Shown here: positions 57,953 to 64,000 of the stretch, piece by piece
Layout: every line of letters begins with the position of its first letter
Position numbering within the stretch: position 1 is the first letter of the stretch
NCBI RefSeq assembly: GCF_035046485.1
Contig: NC_085136.1
Location: 156,531,754 to 156,595,753, forward strand
DNA length: 64,000 nucleotides
Direction of reading: 5' to 3'
DNA from: Aedes albopictus
Lineage: Eukaryota; Arthropoda; Insecta; Diptera; Culicidae
The notes under the pieces: generated by a model
What the model was told of the DNA's origin: nothing
Seen by the model: only the letters and a program-made list of their open reading frames with translations
Database searches by the model: none
Program-made: the position numbers and the translations under genes

Positions 57953-57982
57953 GAGACTTTCAGCCCAAGGCTGGTTCGTCTC
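57953..57982 (-). other. 3' bipartite stem-loop of the ORF1-only retroposon
   Basis: On the minus strand GAGAC-GAAC-CAGCC ... GGCTG-AAA-GTCTC, followed by GATAATAAAGATAT and A-tail. It is nearly identical to the hairpin at 45,967-45,996. Confidence 0.78.
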
Positions 57983-58024
57983 CGGAGAAATGTGTGAGTC
58001 AAAACAAATAACATATTGTTGAGT

Positions 58025-59089
58025 CTATTTGTGCTTACTTAATAACCGCTCGATTTTTTTCGCCTGTCTTCGGGACATCCTTTCCCTTTTATCGTTCCAC
58101 GCTTTGATAGCCTCTGTAGTGGCAATATGGAAATCAAGCACCTCCAGATCGCTCTCACTTTCGCTTTCCTGTTCGACCTCCGGTTCCCCAATGTAGCTGC
58201 GATTGCTCTGCATGTCATCATCAACGGTGATTATACTATCGCCGTCGTCGTCGCCTTCATTTACCGTATCCGTTTTCTTTTTCTCCTGTGGCTGGTTGTT
58301 GGAATCAGAAGAATGGATAGACAATTGGCGTTTATCAGTCCTCTTCGCAATGTTTCCTCCTTTGTTTTGCCGTTTGCGGGTACCAACATTCGCTGCGCCG
58401 GCGGTTACTGCCCCGTCCATCCCCGCATCTCCATCATTGATTAATTTGATTTTTGTTGCTGGTGCTGGTTGTTGTTCCCCCCGCCGCTTGTGTACTTCTT
58501 CACTTTGTTGGGTCCGTTTATTCGGGCAGGCCTTTTTAAGGTGGGTTTCAGACTTGCACACGAAACATTTCGGTTTCATACCTTCGAAATATATCCGCCC
58601 TTTTCGACCGCAGAAGATGAGCGCTTCTGGGATCTCCTTCTTGATGTCCACGTACAAGCCGCGGACGCCGGAAAACATATTTAGACCAGTGTCTGCTGGA
58701 AAGCGCTCACGCACAACACGTTTCACCGTACCATACGCTCCCAACACAGCAGACAACTCCGTATCGGTTACCTCCGGTGGGAGATCAAAAACCCGAATGT
58801 AGCGAGTATGACCCGCCGCCACCGACATTTGCACCATCACTTTTTTACCATCAGTGTAGTAGAACGGCAGCTCGCAGCTATTGTTCTCCAGAACAAACCT
58901 CATTGCGTCTTCGCAATTAAAGCGAATGAAGACTGCTTTTTCATCGGATATTTTATAGGCGGTATCCATTTTTGACCGATCACCTTCGAGGGTCTTGACA
59001 AAACGTGCCATGTCCTCGATTGTTGGCTGTGCAGCATTTCCAGGAAATTGAAAAGCTAGTGTGTGTTTTATCACAATTTCTTTCTCCAT
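58025..59089 (-). CDS. LINE ORF1 (Gag-like) protein with RRM-like fold and zinc knuckle
   Basis: An intact 354-codon frame. Residues about 1-95 are a compact domain (IKHTLAFQFPG ... FIRFNCEDAMRFV). Residues about 95-170 contain HTRYIRVFDLPPEVTDTELS and GTVKRVVRERFP, resembling an RRM-like half. Then comes a CCHC-type knuckle CFVCKSETHLKKACP near 175-190. The tail is basic then acidic and low-complexity (KRTDKRQ; SDSNNQPQEKKK; EVEQESESESDLEVL), ending in a basic helix (RRQAKKIERLLSKHK). Jockey/I-type LINE ORF1s bind element RNA and form RNPs; that role is inferred. The ATG is the first in the leader. No ORF2 follows. Confidence 0.85.
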   Translation of the reverse strand: MEKEIVIKHTLAFQFPGNAAQPTIEDMARFVKTLEGDRSKMDTAYKISDEKAVFIRFNCEDAMRFVLENNSCELPFYYTDGKKVMVQMSVAAGHTRYIRVFDLPPEVTDTELSAVLGAYGTVKRVVRERFPADTGLNMFSGVRGLYVDIKKEIPEALIFCGRKGRIYFEGMKPKCFVCKSETHLKKACPNKRTQQSEEVHKRRGEQQPAPATKIKLINDGDAGMDGAVTAGAANVGTRKRQNKGGNIAKRTDKRQLSIHSSDSNNQPQEKKKTDTVNEGDDDGDSIITVDDDMQSNRSYIGEPEVEQESESESDLEVLDFHIATTEAIKAWNDKRERMSRRQAKKIERLLSKHK

Positions 59090-59162
59090 TTCGTCGTTGA
59101 TTTCTCAACCGCGCGCCCGTTCACAAAGAAATCTAGTGTCCGTTGTACAGCGTAGAAAAACA

Positions 59163-59196
59163 CAACCGATCTCAACAAACGTTAGCTGTCGACTGA
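59163..59196 (-). promoter_or_regulatory. Internal pol II promoter: Inr plus DPE at the retroposon 5' end
   Basis: The element starts TCAGTC, a match to the insect Inr TCAKTY with A+1 at 59,194. Positions +28 to +32 (59,167-59,163) read GGTTG, a match to the DPE consensus RGWYV. Inr+DPE internal promoters are known for Jockey-type LINEs and I-element relatives. Seen by eye; not tested. Confidence 0.6.
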
Positions 59197-59216
59197 TCTT
59201 TATAACATTTTTTTTT

Positions 59217-59769
59217 ACATTTCCATTGAATTTACTAGCATACAAAAACAAAAACATAATTCCGAAATTACACAGAGCAGAAAATCAAAACAAATGTCGG
59301 GTTGATTGTTATTCAGCAACACCACGCTGAAGGTATCCGAGTTCGCTCTGGGTATGTTCTAGGATCATTTGGTAATGGATATTTCCATGGTTTCCTTGTA
59401 CACAATATGTATATCGCCGAGCCTTTCATGCGATATGCGAATACAAAAAAATAGTCAATTGAGGGGGTTAGAAGCAAAGGGATGTAAGTGACAAAAGTCC
59501 ACTTTTGAGTAATTGAGGTTTAAAGTTTTTCACCAATTTTTCATCCCATACAAAATGTATGGAGTTTCAAAATCAACCCAATTTTCTCCGATTTATTGTA
59601 ATTTTTCTAATCATCGTAAACATAATCTTGAAAAAGTTCCTGAAAGCCTGAAGTCTGAAGAGTTTTTTTCTATATGCTCAACTCAAAATCGACAAAATGG
59701 TCACTTACACCGCTTTGCATCTGGGCCCCTCAATTGTTGGTGCTCATGGAGCACTAAGCTGAAAAGTAA
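59217..59769. other. No gene recognised
   Basis: Anonymous AT-rich sequence from the end of the retroposon duplication to the start of the repeat block. Confidence 0.3.
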
Positions 59770-60205
59770 ATTTCTGGAGGAATTCCTAAAGGAATCACAG
59801 TTCGAAATCCGGAAGGAATCCCAGTTGGAATTCTCTAAGAAATCACAAGTAGAATTGCCGACAGAATAAAAGGTTGAATTCCCGAAGGAAACCTAGGAAA
59901 TATTCCTGAAGAAATCCAAGATGGAATCTCAAGAAGAATTCCTCAAGCAATCCCTGGAGAAATTCCTTAAGGAATTCTTGAAGGAATGAATTCCGTAAAA
60001 ATCCCAAGAGTAATTCCGGAAGGAATCCCAAAAGAAATTCTTGAAGCAATCACAGGTGGAATTTTCGAAGAAAGCCCAGGTAGGATCTCCGAAATAATTT
60101 ATGGTGGAATTTCACCAGAAATCCTAGGAGAAATTCCTGAAGGAATTTTCGCAGGAATCCCTGGTGTAATTTCTGAAGGACTACTTGGAAAAAGATCCTG
60201 AATGA
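59770..60205 (+). repeat. GGAATTCC-family repeat block, GGAA polarity
   Basis: Units such as AAGGAATTCCTGAAGGAATC read on the + strand until about 60,205, where the polarity inverts. Confidence 0.8.
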
Positions 60206-61925
60206 GTTCTTGGAGAAATCCCTGTGATTCCTTCCAGAGTTCCTCCTAGAATTTCTTCCGGAATTCCACCAGGGTTTCCTTTAGGACGAATTCATTCGGA
60301 TTTTTTTTTATTCCTCACAGGAATCCTTCCGAAATTTCTCCTATGGTTCTCTCCGGAATTTCTCCTCCGGTTACATTCCTTCAGTCATTCCTCCAGGTAT
60401 TGCACCGAAAATTCCTCCCAGGATTTTTCAGGAGTTCTTTCAGGGATTTTTTTTCGAAAATTATTCTTTGGATTGCTTTAGGAGTTCCATCTGAGAATCT
60501 TTCAAGAATTGTTTCTATAATTTCATCCGGAATTCCACATAGATTTTTTTCGGTAATTCCACTTGGGATTCCTTCCGGAATTCCATCTGGGATTCCTAAA
60601 GAAATTTCTCACGGGATTCTTTCAGGAACTCTTCCAGGTATTTGTTCAGGAATTCTCATTCAGGAATTCCATCTGGGATTTTTTTTTCAGGAATTCCTCC
60701 TAAAATTTTATCTGGAGTTCCATCTGCAATTCTTTCGCAACTTCTATCTGAGATTCAGGAATTCCATCTGGGATTCCTTCAGATATTCCTCCTAAAATTT
60801 TATCCGGAATTCTGATTGAAATTTTTCGTGATTTTTATCTGGAATTCCTTCGGGAATTCCACCTGGATTCCACCTCTGATTCCTTTTGGGATTCCTTCCG
60901 GAATTCCTCCTAGGATTTCTTCCGGATTTTCACCTGGGATTGCTTTAGGAATTCTTCCAAGAATTATTTCAGGAATTCTTCCTGGAACTACGCTCTGGAA
61001 TTCCTCACGGAAATCCTTCCAAAATTTCTCCTGCGGTTGCTTCCGGGATACCTTCAGAAATTCCTCCAGGTATTGCTCGAGGAACTTCTACCGAAAGTCC
61101 TTCAGCGATTCCTTCAGGAATTCCATTTGGAATCCCTTCGGGAATTCCATCTGGGATTCCTTCAGGAATTCCTCTTAGAATTTCATCCGGCATTCTACCT
61201 GGGATTTCTTCCGGAATTCCTCCTAGAACTTTTTGGGAATTCCACCTGTAGTTCCCTTTGAAATTCCTCCCGTGAATCCTTCAGAAACTTCTCCTAAGGT
61301 TGCTTCCGGAACTCTTTCAGTAGTTCCTCCAGGGATTGCTCCAGGAATTTTTTCAGTGAGTCCTTCAGAAATTTCTTCAGGTATTGATTCAGGATTTCCT
61401 ACAAGGATTCTTTCAGGAATTCTTACAAGGACTTCTTCAGCATTTCTTCCAGAGTTTCCTCCAGGGATTTTCCAGGAATTTCACTTGGGGTTCTTTCGAG
61501 AATACTACCTGGGATTCATTCAGGAATGCCTTCAGGGATTCTAGGATTTCTTTGGGAATTCCACCTGGGATTCCTGCCGGAAATGCACCTGTGATTCCTT
61601 TAGGAATTCCTCCAGGAATTCTTTCAGATATTCCTTCTGGGATTTCGTCAGTTATTTCTCCAGGGAATTCTCCAAGAATTCATATAGGAAATTTTTCAAG
61701 GACTCCTTCGGGAATTCTACCAGGGATTTCGTCGGAAATTTCACCAGGGATTCCTTCAGAAATTCCTCCAATGATTCCTTCTGGAATTTTTCTTGAAATT
61801 CATCAGGAACTCCATCTGAGATTCCTTTAGGGAATTCATCTGGGATTTCTTCAAGAATTCTATCTGGGATTCCTCTAGAATTTCTCCTATGATTTCTTGT
61901 GGAATTCCACTAAAGATTCTTTCGG
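60206..61925 (-). repeat. GGAATTCC-family repeat block, TTCC polarity
   Basis: Units such as GGGATTCCTTCAGGAATTCC; the same family as its neighbours but inverted. Long Pro/Gly/Ile/Ser and Phe/Leu/Glu frames on both strands (up to 150 codons) are products of the period, not genes. Confidence 0.8.
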
Positions 61926-62787
61926 GGATTCTGTAAGAATTCCTGAAAGAATCCCTGGCGGAATACTTGAATAACTGAAAAAAAAATCCTGAAGAAATAA
62001 TAAGAGGACTTCCCGAAGGAATCTTTGGAAAAAATCTCGAAGAAATGGAAACATACTGAAGAAATACCTGGAGGAATTCCTAAAGGAATTCCAGAAGAAG
62101 CTCCTGTAGCAATCTCTGGAGGAACTGCTGAAGGAGTCCCGGAAGCAACTTCAGGAGACATTTTTGAAGGATTACCTGAAGGAATTTCAAAGGGAATCCT
62201 GAGAAGAATTTCTGAAAGAATTCCTGGAGAAATTCCTAACGGAATCACACGTGTAATTCTGAAAAAAAAACAGATAGAATTCCGGAAAAAAAACCAGACG
62301 GAATTCTAGAAGGAATTCCAGGTGGAATTCCGGAGGGAATCCCAGGTTGATTTTTCGAAGATATCCTGGGATGAATTCCGTATGAAATCCTAGGAGTAAT
62401 TCCGGAAAGAATCCCAAAAGGAATTTCTGAAGCAATCACAGGTAGAACTCTCGAAAGAATCTCTGGTGGAATTCCACAAGAAATCCTTGGAGGAATTACA
62501 GCGGAATCTCAGATGGAATTCTCGAAGCAATCGCAGATGGAATTCCTGAGAAATTCGAGAGAATGTCAGGTAGAATTTCCCTGAAAAAAAATCCCGTGGA
62601 TATCGCTGGTGGAATTCCTGAATGGAATTTCTGGTGAAATTCCTGTAGGAATCCCTGGAGGAAATCCTGGATCCCTGATAAATTCCTGAATAAATAATAG
62701 GAGGAATTTCCAAAGAAATTCCAGGTGGAGTTCCGGAAAACATCCCAGGGTGGGATTCCCGAATATATGATTACACTAAATAAATCA
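61926..62787 (+). repeat. GGAATTCC-family repeat block, GGAA polarity, first copy of a duplication
   Basis: Polarity reverts at about 61,925. From 62,045 the sequence is repeated almost exactly 916 bp downstream. Confidence 0.8.
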
Positions 62788-62960
62788 GGAAGAGTTTGTA
62801 ACCTTCCATTGATCCAGGTGTGCCTGCCTTGGAGTTTTATAAGACATTTCCTAGAAGGTCTGTTAGAAAGTCAATAATTCCTATGAAGAAAATCATCGAA
62901 TTACAAAAATTCCAAACAATGAAATAAAGCTTCGGAACATTATCTCACTAGTCTAGGCCG

Positions 62961-63696
62961 ATGGAAACATACTGAAGAAATACCTGGAGGAATTCCTAAA
63001 GGAATTCCAGGAGAAGCTCCTGTAGCAATCTCTGGAGGAACTGCTGAAGGAGTCCCGGAAGCAACTTCAGGAGACATTTTTGAAGGATTACCTGAAGGAA
63101 TTTCAAAGGGAATCCCGAGAAGAATTTTTGAAAGAATTCCTGGAGAAATTCCTATCGGAATCACACGTGTAATTCTGAAAAAAAAAAACAGATAGAATTC
63201 CGGAAAAAAAAACAGACGGAATTCTAGTAGGAATTCCAGGTGGAATTCCGGAGGGAATCCCAGGTTGATTTTTCGAAGATATCCTGGGATGAATTCCGTA
63301 TGAAATCCTAGGAGTAATTCCGGAAGGAATCCCAAAAGGAATTCCTGAAGCAATCACAGGTAGAACTCTCGAAAGAATCTCTGGTGAAATTCCACAAGAA
63401 ATCCTACGGGGAATTACAGCGGAATCTCAGATGGAATTCTCGAAGCAATCCCAGAAGGAATTCCTGAAGAATTCGAAAGAATGTCAGGTAGAATTTCCCT
63501 GAAAAAAAAAATCCCTGGTGGAATTCCTGAATGGAATTTCTGGTAAAATTCCTGTAGCAATCCCTGGAGGAAATCCTGGATCCCTGATAAATTCCTGAAT
63601 AAATAATAGGAGGAATTTCCAAAGGAATTCCAGGTGGAGTTCCGGAAAACATCTCAGGGTGGGATTCCCGAATATATGATTACACTAAATAAATCA
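62961..63696 (+). repeat. Second copy of a ~740 bp duplicated repeat segment
   Basis: Near-identical to 62,045-62,787, both starting ATGGAAACATACTGAAG and ending CACTAAATAAATCA, with scattered substitutions and small indels. The 173 bp between the copies (62,788-62,960) is unique sequence. Confidence 0.85.
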
Positions 63697-63818
63697 ATAA
63701 ATAAATAAACAAAAAAGTAAATAAGTAAACAAACAAATAAGTATATAAGTAAATAAATAAATTATTATTATCTTTATTAGCGAGATTTTCAGCCCATGGC
63801 TGGCTCATCTCGGTCAAA

Positions 63819-63869
<51 letters not shown>

Positions 63870-63870
63870 C

Positions 63871-63917
<47 letters not shown>

Positions 63918-63930
63918 ACAAACAAACAAA

Positions 63931-63997
<67 letters not shown>

Positions 63998-64000
63998 ATA
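63697..64000 (+). repeat. (AAAT)n microsatellite reaching the window edge
   Basis: AAAT/AAAC tetranucleotide tract, interrupted at about 63,764-63,815 by a retroposon 3'-end fragment. It continues past the window. The 81-codon Leu/Phe/Tyr/Ile frame on the minus strand is the tract translated. Confidence 0.9.
63764..63815 (-). mobile_element. Retroposon 3'-end fragment with the bipartite hairpin
   Basis: On the minus strand GAGATGAGCCAGCCATGGGCTGAAAATCTC-type sequence (positions 63,782-63,811; stems GAGAT/ATCTC and CAGCC/GGCTG) is followed by GCTAATAAAGATAATAATAA. It matches the 3' ends at 45.97 and 57.95 kb and is embedded in (AAAT)n. Confidence 0.7.

Larger units (their letters stand above)
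57928..59196 (-). mobile_element. ORF1-only LINE-like retroposon, complete, with target duplication
   Basis: Bounded by the duplication TCTTTATAACATTTTTTTTT (57908-57927 and 59197-59216). In element orientation: TCAGTC start, 107 nt leader, one 354-codon ORF1, 42 nt, bipartite hairpin, ATAATAAAGATAT, poly(A). No endonuclease or RT is present between promoter and tail. Both ends are intact, so this is not a 5'-truncated LINE. The insert/duplication border within the T run is approximate. Confidence 0.82.

Noticed and set aside
60343..60795. 150-codon frame rich in Ile/Ser/Gly/Pro with apparent pentapeptide periodicity, and similar frames across 59.8-63.6 kb, 21.5-22.2 kb, 17.6-18.2 kb and 0.5-3.6 kb
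   Set aside because: They translate a degenerate 11-12 bp DNA repeat. Comparable frames exist on both strands, and there is no signal or domain.
63680..63925. Leu/Phe/Ile/Tyr-rich 81-codon frame resembling a membrane protein
   Set aside because: It is the (AAAT)n microsatellite read on the minus strand.

Overview
The window looks like a repeat-rich mosquito chromosome, most likely Aedes. It has one multi-exon insect cell-adhesion gene with short GT-AG introns. Almost everything else is retrotransposons (BEL/Pao, LOA-type and RTE-type LINEs), TA-flanked MITEs, a long-TIR DNA transposon, and degenerate short-period repeats related to GGAATTCCTGAA. The genus is inferred from TE composition and not proven. 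No bacterial genes, rRNA, canonical tRNA or CRISPR array were seen.

Layout. 0-3.6 kb: degenerate 11-12 bp repeats whose strand polarity flips near 2.28 kb. 3.6-6.6 kb: unique upstream DNA. 6.6-9.65 kb: an eight-exon coding region for a Roughest/Kirre-type immunoglobulin receptor, 871 codons. 9.65-15 kb: probable 3' region, invaded by a TTTCAG minisatellite, a ~145 bp tandem array rich in AAGATGGCG, and a 250 bp MITE. 15-30 kb: broken RTE LINEs (minus strand) cut by TIR elements, two of which carry tRNA-like box A/box B modules. 30.8-39 kb: a TA-flanked MITE split by a nearly intact BEL/Pao retrotransposon with a single 2011-codon frame that starts with a PHD finger. 40-43 kb: an RTE copy with a small deletion in its RT. 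43.3-50.8 kb: an old RTE copy split by a full-length LOA-type LINE (9 bp target duplication), which itself holds a 426 bp retroposon insertion (12 bp target duplication). 52.5-56.6 kb: a DNA transposon with ~445 bp inverted repeats and an intact 698-codon transposase-like frame. 57.9-59.2 kb: a complete ORF1-only LINE-like retroposon with target duplication, Inr/DPE-type promoter and 3' hairpin. 59.8-64 kb: GGAATTCC-type repeats with polarity flips, a ~740 bp duplication, and an (AAAT)n tract.

The host gene encodes a membrane receptor of the irre cell recognition module. The other coding regions belong to mobile elements. Nesting gives a relative order: RTE copies are oldest, then MITEs and the LOA LINE. 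The BEL element appears youngest, since its LTRs differ at only one site that I could see. The ORF1-only retroposon (57.9-59.2 kb) and the long-TIR transposon (52.5-56.6 kb) are the best candidates for poorly described systems.
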